Source of the DNA: Symsagittifera roscoffensis
Lineage: Eukaryota; Xenacoelomorpha; Acoela; Convolutidae
Direction: 5' to 3'
Length of the DNA stretch: 64,000 nucleotides
Assembly: GCF_963678635.1 (NCBI RefSeq)
Contig: NC_087063.1
Span: 15,629,006 to 15,693,005 of the forward strand
Part shown: piece after piece, positions 1 to 12,159 of the stretch
Numbering within the stretch: the first letter of the stretch is position 1
Layout of the letters: every line of letters starts with the position of its first letter
Program-made: the position numbers and the translations under genes
The notes under the pieces: model-generated
Databases searched by the model: none
Seen by the model: only the letters and a program-made list of their open reading frames with translations
Told to the model about the DNA's origin: nothing

Positions 1-313
1 CGTAACATTCTCGGCTACTTGCACACCAGCTAACCTCTCCTCTTTTTTGTAACAAGTACTGCAACAGATGACGGAACAAAATGCTGGATTTAATTTTTTC
101 CAATAAAATTGATTTTAACGACAGGGGTATTCGAAAGTCAGATTTTTTAAAGCAAATTTGGTCCTTAGACTGGGCGAGTACATGCATATAGTATGGACCT
201 ACGTCGCTTTGGGTATCACTGTAGTACTGGCTGAGTTTTCGTTTCTGGCAAATGGAGACCGGTATTTGGGTTCACTAGCACTGCAAACATCCTGGCTGTA
301 GAAGCTGCTCTTA
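1..313. other. Left flank, partial dispersed repeat, no gene seen
   Basis: No convincing coding sequence. The first 40 bases, with the words ACATTC and GCTACTTG, resemble stretches near 23680, 42350, 44330 and 44740, so the window opens inside a dispersed repeat. Nothing else here is recognised. Confidence 0.5.
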
Positions 314-1540
314 GCAGATCGCCTAAAAAACTTTCAAACTATCTCAAATTACGTTGAAAGGAAAATTCCCAGATTAAAGAACTCACTTTGCGCTTGATAT
401 TGTGGGTGAAACGTTCTATAAACACAAATCTAGGCGTTATTCCATATAAATTAAAACTTGAGACAAAACTGCACTTCGCTAACACATGCTTAGATACAGC
501 AAAAATATTTGAAAGAAATTTTACTTCAAATTACAATAGTTTCGGATACTTCAAGATTTCACCTGCGTTGCTTTTGTAAAAACGTCGAACTTAGAAAAAG
601 AAACCAGTTCATGCGCAAGTAGTACGGAATATTCCGACCACTCTGCTCGTCTACATTAAAAAGTGATTCATTGTTTTCTTGAAGGGTTCAAAGTTTTTGC
701 TCGGACCACCATCCCCTTGGGGTGGGAAAAAACTATGGCATAGGGTCCTTTTTTCCAGCCGATTTTGGCTAGAAAACTAGAAGAGCGTCATGTAATTGTT
801 TTTAGGCATTTATGACATAATTCGGATTCTAAAAAAAACATCGCAGTGTCGAAGTGGTCTGATTTTTGTCCCGTTTTTCAGGCTAAACTTGATAAGGACT
901 AACAGAATTTTTATTAAAATCTGGCCTCCTCATTCCATTCCACTAAAATGTCAACGATATTTAAGCTATTAACTACCACTCGTTCATGCATTTTTCAATC
1001 ACCATTTCTAGAAAAAAAAACTATCCTTTTCAAGAAATTATGTTATTCGATTTTTTTTCAATCGATGTGGTGGTCGAAAAATTCTTCAACGCTGTCTTCA
1101 AACTGTTTGTTGGTACTTCAAATAGACCAGAAAACATGAAAAAAGACACTTGGAGACTTTAATGGTAGTTTTCTTGAACATATATATCAAGCTAAGGCTC
1201 TTTGCATTTCAAAGATTTTTTATGATTGAACCTTTTATCATATAATTAACTCAATTAGAGAAAACAGTCCCTTTTTTTAGGAAATGGATTTGAATTGATC
1301 TTATGAATTGATCGAAATCAAACTTGCACGTGATCAACTTTTAAGACTTTCACCTGAAAAACCACAAAACCTAAATAACTGATAAACCGTTTCGTTGTTT
1401 AACAATAAACAAATAAAACTTTTAATTTCCCAATTATAAGAGATTTGAAGCGACTCATAACCCACTCGATGCCTATTGACACGAATTTCAGCCCCCGTAC
1501 AAACCGACCAATTGGTTTAGCGACAGACTTTGCTCCCTTG

Positions 1541-1561
1541 CCCCCCCCCCCCCCCCCCCCC
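1541..1561 (+). repeat. Poly-C homopolymer, 21 C
   Basis: A run of 21 C. The same site in the second duplication unit (8219-8227) has only 9 C, so the tract has changed length since the duplication. The glycine- and proline-rich ORFs that cross it are artefacts. Confidence 0.95.
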
Positions 1562-2121
1562 ATTTTGACGCATGTGTCAAAAGCATTAGACAATATTGAA
1601 AAATTAATAAAAACCAACCGCCCAAGTTAAGTTCAATTAAACTCATATTGCCTTTAGGGAACTAGCCCGGGACATCATTCGAAACGGGACAAGTGTGAAA
1701 TATGAGGGGCGATTCCTGTCGAGGGGCTGAAAGGCATGGAAAATGGCTAAAGTCCACTCGAATCCAATCATCATGTTCATTAGATGATTTTCGAAACTGC
1801 AATAATTAACCACTAACGTTGTTGTCGTCTTCAACGTTGAACGCTTTCGTCTGAATTCTTGGAGAAGAACATTCACTATTCTTGCCAGCTGAAATAAAGC
1901 TCAGCTAAAAAAAACTCGATTCAACATTCAAACGTGATGCTCAAACTCAAAAGAGTATCAAAAACTAATGAAGCAAACTAGATTATCCACACGTTAAACA
2001 AGACTATACAAGTTATTTACTATCCGAACCCCAAAATCTGGAAACAAAAATTTGAACACCTACCCAGCAAAACTAATAAGAACGGCAAAAGCCAAAAAGA
2101 AAACAATTCAGCAAAGGAAAT

Positions 2122-2187
2122 TGCGGCAGCGGGGATCGAACCCACACTTAGTTAAAAGCAATTAGAGTCATTGGGACCACTCCCGCA
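2122..2187 (-). repeat. tRNA-like SINE head (Lys-UUU-like), unit A
   Basis: Read on the minus strand, this has a tRNA-like layout: a 7 bp acceptor stem with one mismatch, a GTGGG/CCCGC T-stem around a TTCGATC loop (B box), and an anticodon-like loop CTTTTAA. The anticodon stem does not pair well. It is duplicated with the surrounding segment (8786-8851). I read it as a tRNA-derived SINE head or tRNA relic, not a working tRNA. Confidence 0.6.
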
Positions 2188-4097
2188 TCGAACAAAAAAT
2201 TCACCCATGCTTTAAAATAGAAGGGAAGCAGAGCTTCGCACCACTTGCCATACATCACAAGCAAAGCACCGCAAGCTAGCCGACAGAAACTGTTGACAAA
2301 ACTCATTCAGCCGAAAACATCGTTAACTTTTAAGAATCTCTCGTGGGTGCCAAATTAACTCAATTGAGAAAAGTGAGTCAATAAGAATATCTTAAATTCC
2401 CGTGCAATATTTTACGTCTAGGCAAACTGAGCTTCGCACCACTTGCGATACAACAGAATTAAAACCACATGACCCTTCAAAAGTAGCAGAGATAACTTCC
2501 AAGGATATGAAATTGAAAAGAGAACTATAAAAACAAACAAAAAATGAACAAAGATTAATATTTTTCAAGATTAATATAGTTATGTTTTTTAAAGAGTTCG
2601 TAGTGGAACTAGCTTTGAGCATTCAAAACAGTATGACTGACTCTTATTAATCTAAAAAAAAACACTATCAACCGCATATGTAAAAATTCCGTGAATATTG
2701 AACGACGAAGCAAATATTTTCGAAAAATTTTCAAAAAATGCAACAAAATTCGGCAACATTTTCTGACTCAAGTACTTCCACTAATAGTAGTCATCAGAGA
2801 CATGAATCTAGAAAGAGAAATTTCGTGACACGGGATATAAGTCAACGAAAAAGTTTGTGTTATCTCTGCACTAAATGTCCTGGACGGTAGATTAAGGCTC
2901 AATTTATTACACAGGGGCGAAGCTGAGCTTCGCGCCACTTGCGATGCAAAACAAGAAATCGAGAAAAAAATTGCCGCGAAATAAAAAAAATTAAACGAAA
3001 ACTCGAAACTATAATCGAAATTCGTTAAAATTAAAAAGTCTAGTTTTAAAATAAAAACACGCAAAGATAAAAAAAATGTTGAAAATAGCATTGATCGAAA
3101 GAAAAACTACCAAGAAGTAAGAAAGCCGAAAATACCCTAGTAGAAACCCTGTAAGCCGAAAAAAATGCAACAAAACTTGAGGCTTCATTGAGAATATTTA
3201 TGAAAAAAAATATTGAGTCCTCCCTCGCCCTCACATCGATACACACAAAAACAACTTCATTCAGTCGTCAAATGAAACAAACGAGACGACAAAGCAGATA
3301 TTATAGAGGACAAAACCTATCCAGCCGAAAAAACTAGGAAAAGATAAAAGCCTAAAACAGATCAAAAAAATTATCAAGTCATCCCCGCCCTCATAACACA
3401 CACACACGCAAAAAAAGTCGCTCGTAGAAGGGCGCAAAATGAGGCCACTAAGCCGATATAATTTATGCCGAAACCTATCAAGTCGAAAAAAGGAAAACAA
3501 AAACAAATGAATTTTAACAAACCGACATAAAAAAACATATTTCATTAGGTCAGGCCTTAGGTCTAAAGCTGTAAATTGATGCTACAAAAAAATCGAGGTT
3601 CCGCTTAAACAATATAAACGAACTAAAAGCCGAATCATGATTTTTTTTAAAATAAAAAATGTTCAAAATTTTTTTAAACAATTTTTCATGTTTATTTTCA
3701 AATTCTATAAGAGAAGGCCTATGAGGGCAATTCAGATTTTTCAAAATTTCTCGTAGAGTTCAACCGTTTTCATTTAATAACAACGATCATAAAAAGAAAA
3801 AAACATGAGCAAAATAAGACAACAGAAACAAAGCCGACCGACCTACGTGCCGAAAATCTATCCAAATATTTTGGAACAGGTAAAAATTAATTTTCAACTC
3901 GTATGTTCACCCTATGTACATATATGTAGTTCATACACTCCAACTATGCTAAGAATTCAATTGTTTGACCATTCTGTGAACAAAGTTGTTTACGGGAAAA
4001 GTCTAGTACCCGGTTGCAATACCTTTGCTTATCGCAAGGGTAATGAAATCTACTAGTTATCCGATGAATCAAAAAGTTCTGAAAAAACTATCCTAAA

Positions 4098-4640
4098 CAG
4101 AGGCGAAGTTTCACTTCGCATACACGAATAAAAATGTGACCGATAACGCTACTGGGAAAAACTGAATGAATAAAACTTTGAGTGTACAAAATTTCATAAC
4201 GCACGCCAATTATGAGACTACATAATTGCTAAGTGGCGCAAGCCAATTATCACGCATTAGCAGTACCAGTCAATTTGAAAAAAAAAACGAAATTTACCAA
4301 ATAACATGCCTCAGTTTATAGAGCGGACGCATTTTAACTAGTATAATAGTATAGTTCATTTAAAACATCCGACCCTGCCCAGGTTCGAACCCTATTATTT
4401 TGCTGCTGGTCTCCTTCCCTACCTCTTAGCTACAGATCTATGATGCCTTGAAGCTAAAGTGCTATTTGCAACATAATAGTCTGTGTTAATATCCTTAGCA
4501 TTGGCTGTACTTAATAGCTGGATCAAAATGAACACTCCCAAACAGAACACATTTTGTAGCAACAATTGCATCGCAACAATAGTTGCGACTTAGGTTGGAA
4601 AAAAAGTTCATACTATATCACAAGCTATGCTTGTGTAATG
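4098..4640. repeat. Hairpin-bounded repeat with tRNA-like core, copy 1
   Basis: Begins with CAGAGG and a perfect 7 bp hairpin (4103-4119, GCGAAGT/ACTTCGC). It ends with a perfect 7 bp hairpin CACAAGC/GCTTGTG (4619-4635) followed by TAAT. A tRNA-like segment with a B-box-like GGTTCGAACC lies on the minus strand at about 4371-4445. The internal words GACCGATAACGCTACTGGG and CTTAGCATTGGCTGTACTTA also occur in the copy at 19113-19620, which defines the family. Its mechanism of spread is unknown. Confidence 0.7.
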
Positions 4641-4854
4641 GCAGCAAAATTTGATACATCCGGCCAATAAGCCGACAAAAAATGGGACGAAATCCATGAA
4701 GCCGACAAACAAATTTATTTAATTCTGAAAAAGATCTCAGTAAAAAACATTGCACCAAGTAGTTAAAATGAATTTTCATGAAATTGAGCTTTGGTTTATA
4801 GAGTACCCAAATTGCTTTCCATTTAAAATACAAATTATAATATAAACTAGCCGC

Positions 4855-5489
4855 TTATTGATTGTAGTCAGAGGACTGAAAACTTAGAAATGCAGACGGT
4901 TGAAAAACATTGAAAAAATCTTTGGACTTTGTAAACGTAATTGGATGAAAATCAGCTGTTGAGCTACCTGATTCTCGAAGTGCGGTATTGATATCCTCAA
5001 CTATTTTTCGAAACATTTCTTTCCAATTCAAGTTGTACTGAGGCTGAAACTGGTAAGAGATGCTGCTGTTATCTACACATGATAGATACAATTTGTCTGG
5101 GTAGGCAGTTGCCTTTATCTTTTCTGTCGCCTGAAACAATTTGGTTTAAAAAAATTAAGGCAATTGAAACTGATTCTGACGCACTTGCGACTTGAATACA
5201 AAAATCTACACAGAGCCGATAGAGCAGATTTAAGATAGTTCACATTTTTATTACAACCTGAACCAACCACGTTGAAATAGAAGAGTTGGGGTGGGTCGTG
5301 GTACTTGAAAAAGACCCACACAGCCCCACTGTCTAAGTATCTTCTCACTTCCATCGATCCCTTTCTGTTCTTAGCCTTGCCGAAGGATCCCGACTTCATA
5401 CTGCTCACTTTCACTTCCCCATTAACGGGTCCGAACAGCACCGTACAGTTGGATGACTGCAATGGATTGTCTTTGGACAAGACAGCCAT
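4855..5489 (-). CDS. Two-exon gene of unknown function, intact copy (165 aa predicted)
   Basis: Exon 1 runs 5489-5268 from an ATG (MAVLSKDNPLQ...). Exon 2 runs 5130-4855, ending at a stop codon. The intron (5267-5131, 137 bp) ends in a clear pyrimidine-rich TTGTTTCAG acceptor. The phase-0 donor GTG|GTTGGT is weak here, but the matching site in the second copy is the better GTG|GTAGGT. The predicted product is 165 aa, soluble, with no signal peptide or membrane segment. It is rich in aromatic and beta-strand-like stretches (AVWVFFKYHDPPQLFYFNV), with an amphipathic helix region near residues 110-125. I do not recognise the family. A pyrimidine-rich tract ending in AG lies about 13 bases upstream of the ATG. 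Reading-frame conservation between the two copies supports its being a real gene. Confidence 0.62.
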
Positions 5490-8400
5490 TCATATATATA
5501 CTAGAAGAGTGAAATCCCAATGGGCAACCAACATTTCAAACAATTTTTGGGAAAAAGTCGTCGCGAAATTATTTGCATCAACTTTATTCAATTATAGTTG
5601 AAAATTATGTTACAAATACTTCGTATAATACTTTAAACCCGAATCACTTATCAGCAAATTCAAACATACCCTTATTCTTTGTTTTCAGGCGTATAAAATA
5701 AGTAAAAACATAGTCAATCATTTAATGTTGACTCTTAAGAATATTTCAAACAAGCATCAAATTATCAATTAGTAACAAGTTACCTGTATAAAAAAAATAG
5801 CTGTTACACAAATTTGCACAAACATTTTTACACTCAAAAACTAACTGAATTTGTGGATTTATTAGTCGTGTTAAAATAGAAATATAGCCAATTGACAGTT
5901 GGAAAAGAGTAATGAACGCAAGTAAACAAAAAAAACACTGACTTTGATTTTAAAAATCTCAACTTTGGAATTTTAAAGAAAAAAACAGATGTTTTTTAAG
6001 CTCTTTGAGTTTCAAGGATAACGTAATATTGGTGCTTTTTGATTATATCAACCCATTTAGAGAAGACTGGATCAATCGGTAACGGTTTTATTCCGCTGGG
6101 AAACTAAAAATTAAATTCCACTTTCAAAAGTAGAAATCATTCGCGTTTTTTCGCGCCATTTCCACGTTCGTATTTAGAGAGTTCTATTTACATAACTTTC
6201 AGCAGATGAACTCAAAACGTGAATATATTAAGTGCATTCATAAAGGCATTAATATATATGAATGCACATCTGTAGTTATTAGAGTATTTTACTCCCAAGA
6301 CCCATATGAGAGTCTTCACTACGTTCATTACTCTTAAAAATACAACAAGGATAGACGTTGCTGTGCAATTAGCACAGAAATTTCTGACCATGTTCATAAA
6401 AACTACAAAAAATGTTTTCTATTCGTTTAATTTCAAATTAAAGTTGTTGTTTTTACGCCGTGTGATGAAAAAACAGTAGAAACGTGTAGAAAGTTACTGA
6501 AATAGGCATAATCGACATCATTATCATTTGTCAAATAAATGAATAACAAAACAAAAATAAAAACAAAACTCAAAGCAAAAATTTAAAAAAAAAATTTAAA
6601 ACATTTTTTTGAAATGTTGACTAGGTAGCGCTACATTCACCTTAATTACTGCCCAGGAAGCAGTAAGTAGTTTTCTTTTTAGTAACAATCAAGCTTTTTA
6701 GCCTAAATCTTTCAGATAACGAACAAAACTCGATCGCTTTACTTGCTCGAAAAAAGACTGAAACAAACAAAAATTGGAAATCTTGCTGGAAAAACTTCAA
6801 GGTCGTTCGAGTCACGGTTGAAACGGGTTGAATTTGACATATCACTCAGCCATCCCGATGAATATTTGCGGCAGATCGCCTAAAAAACTTTCAAACTATC
6901 TCAAATTACGTTGAAATGAAAACTCCCAGATTAAAGAACTCACTTTGCGCTTGATATCGTGGGTGATACGTTCTATAAACACAAATCTAGAAGTTATTCT
7001 ATATAAATTAAAACTTGAGACAAAGCTGCACTTCGCTTACACATGCTTAGATGCAGCAAAAATGATTTGAAAGAAATTTTATTTCAAATAACAATAGTTT
7101 CTGATACTTCAAGATTTCACCAGCGTTGCTTTTGTAAAAATGTCGAACTTAGAAAAAGAAACCAGTTCACGCGCAAGTAGTACGGAATATTCCGACTACT
7201 CTGTTCGTCTACATTAAAAGGTGATTCATTGTTTTCTTGAAGGGTTCAAAGTTTTTGCTCGGACCACCATCCCCTTGGGGTGGGAAAAAACCATGGCATA
7301 GGGTCCTTTTTTCCAGCCGATTTTGGCTAGAAAACTAGAAGAGCGTCATGTAATTGTTTTTAGGCATTTATGACATGATTCGGATTCTAAAAAAACATCG
7401 CAGTGTCGAAGTGGTCTGATTTTTGTCCCGTTTTTCAGGCTAAACTTGATAAGAACTAACAGAATTTTTATTAAAATCTGGCCTCCTCATTCCATTCCAC
7501 TAAAATTTCAGCGATATTTAAGCTATTAACTACCACTCGTTCATGCATTTTTCAATCACCATTTCTAGAAAAAAAAACTATCCTTTTCAAGAAATTATGT
7601 TATTCGATTTTTTTTTCAATCGATGTGGTGGTCGGAAAATTCTTCAACGCTGTCTTCAAACTTTTTGTTAGTACTTCAAAACGACCAGAAAACATGAAAA
7701 AAGACACTTGGAGACTAATGGTAGTTTTCTTGAACATATATATCAAGCTAAGGCTCTTTGCATTTCAAAGATTTTTTATGATTGAACCTTTTATCATATA
7801 ATTAACTCAATTAGAGAAAACTGGGTTAATAAGTAATTTTAATCTACTTAAAATTTGAAAGTTAACAGTCCCTTTTTGCAACAAAGTCAGTCGCCTTAAC
7901 CTTTCGCGCCATTTGAAAATTTGCTATTGGAAAGCGTAATGTCCCTTTTTTTAGGAAATGGATTTGAGTTGATCTTATGAATTGATCGAAATCAAACTTG
8001 CACGTGATCAACTTTTAAGACTTTCACCTGAAAAACCACAAAACCTAAATAACTGATAAACCGTTTCGCTGTTTAACAATAAACAAATAAAACTTTTAAT
8101 TTCCCAATTATAAGAGATTTGAAGCGACTCATTATAACCCACTCGATGCCTATTGACACGAATTTCAGCCCCCGTACAAACCGACCAATTGGTTTAGCGA
8201 CAGACTTTGCTCCCTTGTCCCCCCCCCATTTTGACGCATGTGTCAAAAGCATTAGACAATATTGAAAACTTAATAAAAACCAACCGCCCAAGTTAAGTTC
8301 AATTAAACTCATATTGCCTTACGAAACTAGCCTGGGACATCATTCAAAACGGGACAAGTGTGAAATATGAGGGGCGATTCCTGTCGAGGGGCTGAAATGC

Positions 8401-8785
8401 ATAGAAAATGGCTAAAGTCCACTCGAATCCAATCATCATGCTCATTAGATGATTTTCGAAACTGCAATAATTAACCACTAACGTTGTTGTCGTCTTCAAC
8501 GTTGAACGCTTTCGTCTGAATTCTTGGAGAAGAACATTCACTGTTCTTGCCAGCTGAAATAAAGCTCAGCTAAAAAAACTCTAGTCAACATTCAAACGTG
8601 ATGCTCAAACTCAAAAGAGTGTCAAAAACTAATGAAGCAAACTAGATTATCCACACGTTAAACAAGACTATACAAGTTATTTACTATCCGAACCCCAAAA
8701 TCTGGAAACAAAAATTTGAACACCTACCCAGCAAAACTAATAAGAACGGCAAAAGCCAAAAAGAAAACAATTCAGCAAAGGAAAT

Positions 8786-8851
8786 TGCGGCAGCGGGGAT
8801 CGAACCCACACTTAGTTAAAAGCAATTAGAGTCATTGGGACCACTCCCGCA
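8786..8851 (-). repeat. tRNA-like SINE head (Lys-UUU-like), unit B
   Basis: Second-unit copy of the element at 2122-2187, with the same B-box-like GGTTCGATCCC on the minus strand and the same poor anticodon stem. The 66 bases appear unchanged between units, although the flanks differ slightly. Confidence 0.6.
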
Positions 8852-10588
8852 TCGAACAAAAAATTCACCCATGCTTTAAAATAGAGGGGAAGCAGAGCTT
8901 CGCACGACTTGCCATACATCACAAGCAAAGCACCGCAAGCTAGCCGACAGAAACTGTTGACAAAACTCATTCAGCCGAAAACATCGTTAACTTTTAAGAA
9001 TCTCTCGTGGGTGCCAAATTAACTCAATTGAGAAAAGTGAGTCAATAAGAATATCTTAAATTCCCGTGCGATATTTTACGTCTAGGCAAACTGAGCTTCG
9101 CACCACTTGCGATACAACAGAATTAAAACCACATGACCCTTCAAAAGTAGCAGAGATAACTTCAAAGGATGAAATTGAAAAGAGAACTATAAAAACAAAC
9201 AAAAAATGAACAAAGATTAATATTTTTCAAGATTAATATAGTTATGTTTTTTAAAGAGTTCGTAGTGGAACTAGCTTTGAGCATTCAAAACAGTATGACT
9301 GACTCGTATTAATCTCAAAAAAACACTATCAACCGCATATGTAAAAATTCCGTGAATATTGAACGACGAAGCAAATATTTTCGAAAAATTTTCAAAAAAT
9401 GCAACAAAATTCGGCAAAAACTTTCTGACTCAAGTACTTCCACTAATAGTAGTCATCAGAGACATGAATCTAGAAAGAGAAATTTCGTGACACGGGATAT
9501 AAATCAACGAAAAAGTTTATGTGTTATCTCTGCACCAAATGCCCTGGACGGTAGATTAAGGCTCAATTTATTACACAGGGGCGAAGCTGAGCTTCGCGCC
9601 ACTTGCGATGCAAAACAAGAAATCGAGAAAAAAATTGCCGCGAAATAAAAAAAATTAAACGAAAACTCGAAACTATAATCGAAATTCGAAATCCGTTAAA
9701 ATTAAAAAGTCTAGTTTTAAAATAAAAACACGCAAAGATAAAAAAAATGTTGAAAATAGCATTGATCGAAAGAAAAACTACCAAGAAGTAAGAAAGCCGA
9801 AAATACCCTAGTAGAAACCCTGTAAGCCGAAAAAAATGCAAAAAAACTTGAGGCTTCATTGAGAATATTTATGAAAAAAAATATTGAGTCCTCCCTCGCC
9901 CTCACATCGATACACACAAAAACAACTTCATTCAGTCGTCAAATGAAACAAACGAGACGACAAAACAGATATTATGGAGGACAAAACCGACATAAAATGA
10001 ATTTTAACAAACCGACATTAAAAAAACATATTTCGATTAGGTCAGGCATTGACAAAGCTAAAAAGCACAAAATAATATATCTAAAGCTGTAAATTGATGC
10101 TACAAAAAAAATCGAGGTTCCGCTTAAACAATATAAACGAACTAAAAGCCGAAACATGATTTTTTAAACAATTTTTCATGTTTATTTTCAAATTCTATAA
10201 GAGAAGGCCTAAGAGGGCAATTCAGATTTTTCAAAATTTCTCGTAGAGTTCAACCGTTTTCATTTAATAACAAAGATCATAAAAAGAAAAAAAAACATGA
10301 GCAAAATAAGACAACAAAAACAAAGCCGACCGACCTACGTGCCGAAAATCTATCCAAATATTTTGGAACAGATAAAAATTAATTTTCAACTCGTATGTTC
10401 ACCCTATGTACATATATGTAGTTCATACACTCCAAATATGCTAAGAATTCAACTGTTTGACCATTCTGTGAACAAAGTTGTTTACGGGAAAAGTCTAGTA
10501 CCCGGTTGCAATACCTTTGCTTATCGCAAGGGTAATGAAATCTACTAGTTATCCGATGAATCAAAAAGTTCTGAAAAAACTATCCTAA

Positions 10589-11130
10589 ACAGAGGCGAAG
10601 TTTCACTTCGCATACACGAATAAAAATGTGACCGATAACGCTACTGGGAAAAACTGAATGAATAAAATTTTGAGTCTACAAAATTTCATAACGCACGCCA
10701 ATTATGAGACTACATAATTGCTAAGCGGCGCAAGCCAATTATCACGCATTAGCAGTACCAGTCAATTTGAAAAAAAAAAACGAAATTTACCAAATAACAT
10801 GCCTCAGTTTATAGAGCGGACGCATTTTAACTAGTATACGAAAAAGTTCATTTAAAACATCCGACCCTGCCCAGGTTCGAACCCTATTATTTTGCTGCTG
10901 GTCTCTTTCCCTACCTCTTAGCTACAGATCTATGATGCCTTGAAGCTAAAGTGCTATTTGTAACATAATAGTCTGTGTTAATATCCTTAGCATTGGCTGT
11001 ACTTAATAGCTGGATCAAAATGAACACTCCCAAACTGAACACATTTTGTAGCAACAATTGCATCGCAACAATAGTTGCGACTTAGGTTGGAAAAAAAGTT
11101 CATACTATATCACAAGCTATGCTTGTATAA
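10589..11130. repeat. Hairpin-bounded repeat with tRNA-like core, copy 2
   Basis: Duplication-unit B counterpart of 4098-4640, with the same first hairpin and internal blocks. The 3' hairpin has one change that weakens its stem (GCTTGTA instead of GCTTGTG). Confidence 0.7.
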
Positions 11131-11631
11131 TGGCAGCAAAATTTGATACATCCGGCCAATAAGCCGACAAAAAATGGGACGAAATCCATGAAGCCGACAA
11201 ACAAATCTATTTAATTCTGAAAAAGATCCCAGTAAAAAACATTGCACCAAGTAGTTAAAATGAATTTTCATGAAATTGAGCTTTGGTTTATAGAGTACCC
11301 AAATTGCTTTCCATTTAAAATACAAATTATAAAATAAACTAGCCGCTTATTGATTGTAGTCAGAGGACTGAAAACTTAGAAATGCAGACGGTTGAAAAAC
11401 ATTGAAAAAATCTTAGTACTTTGTAAACGTAATTGGATGAAAATCAGCTGTTGAGCTACCTGATTCTCGAAGTGCGGTATTGATATCCTCAACTATTTTT
11501 CGAAACATTTCTTTCCCATTCAAGTTGTACTGAGGCTGAAACTGGTAAGAGATGCTGCTGTTATCCACACATGATAGATACAATTTGTCTGGGTAGGCAG
11601 TTGCCTTTATCTTTTCTGTCGCCTGAAACAA

Positions 11632-12156
11632 TAACTTTTCAGAATTTTCACTCAAAACCGAGACAGCAAGTTGCGCTTTAGTAAGGAGGACGAATCGACG
11701 ACAGAAAACGAGTCAGTTAAGGCTGGATGAAAAATCGAATAAAGCAAGCTCCATTCATTGACAATAAAAAACTCAAAAACAAAAACCTTTAGGACGATAT
11801 CATATCTTCGACCGAAAATTGTTTTTAACTTGACTGCAAACCGACATTTTTGAGACTTTTGAAACCCGATTTGTTCTCGACAATCGAACACAATCTGCAC
11901 TTTGAAAACAATGTGCGCTTAAGAAACTTTTCGCTTGATGCCGTAGAAAACAAGATCAAAATAACACTCTTTACCAAAACCACTATTGGGGGTATTTATT
12001 GCATAGACAACGTCAGCAAAAGTTTACACAGAAAGGATGCTATTCAAGTAAACGAAATCAAACATTGCCGTATTTCCTAAAATACCAAAGCTTTAGCTCA
12101 AAATGGCATTTCAATGCCAGCTCAAAATGGCATTTCAATGCCATCTCAAAATGACA
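11632..12156. mobile_element. 525 bp insertion in the intron of the duplicated gene
   Basis: Absent from the matching position of unit A, where GAAACAA runs straight into TTTGGTTT. Its right end carries a short tandem repeat of about 24 bp (12095 onward, two full units and one partial). No coding capacity or clear terminal repeats were found, and no target-site duplication is obvious. It could equally be a deletion in unit A. Confidence 0.6.
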
Positions 12157-12159
12157 TTT
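12095..12159 (+). repeat. 24 bp tandem repeat, 2.7 units
   Basis: Units begin AGCTCAAAATGGCATTTC. Each unit contains the small inverted repeat GGCATT/AATGCC, so the array can form repeated hairpins. It lies at the right edge of the 525 bp insertion. Confidence 0.85.

Larger units (their letters stand above)
314..6870. repeat. Tandem segmental duplication, unit A (about 6.6 kb)
   Basis: The segment starting GCAGATCGCC at 314 starts again at 6871, and the two segments can be read in parallel to their ends near AATATTTGCG. Differences are scattered substitutions and several indels. Unit A has a 21-base poly-C tract (9 in unit B), lacks about 100 bases found in unit B near 7825-7935, and keeps about 170 bases near 3320-3500 that unit B lacks. 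The unit contains one two-exon minus-strand gene (4855-5489), tRNA-like SINE heads and GCGAAG/CTTCGC hairpins. The rest of the unit is AT-rich sequence in which I see no gene. Confidence 0.93.

Noticed and set aside
1399-1617. Gly-rich ORF (minus) and Pro-rich ORF (plus) over the poly-C tract
   Set aside because: Produced by the homopolymer. The second duplication unit has a different tract length and a different frame.
2122-2187. Functional tRNA-Lys gene
   Set aside because: The anticodon stem does not pair, the D-loop is unusual, and the sequence is embedded in repeats. A SINE head or relic is more likely.
3805-4056. 83-codon ORF kept open in both duplication units (also 10297-10548)
   Set aside because: Its 3' third is a dispersed repeat word (AGTCTAGTACCCGG...) found elsewhere. 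There is no splice or domain support, and little divergence time in which to lose the frame.
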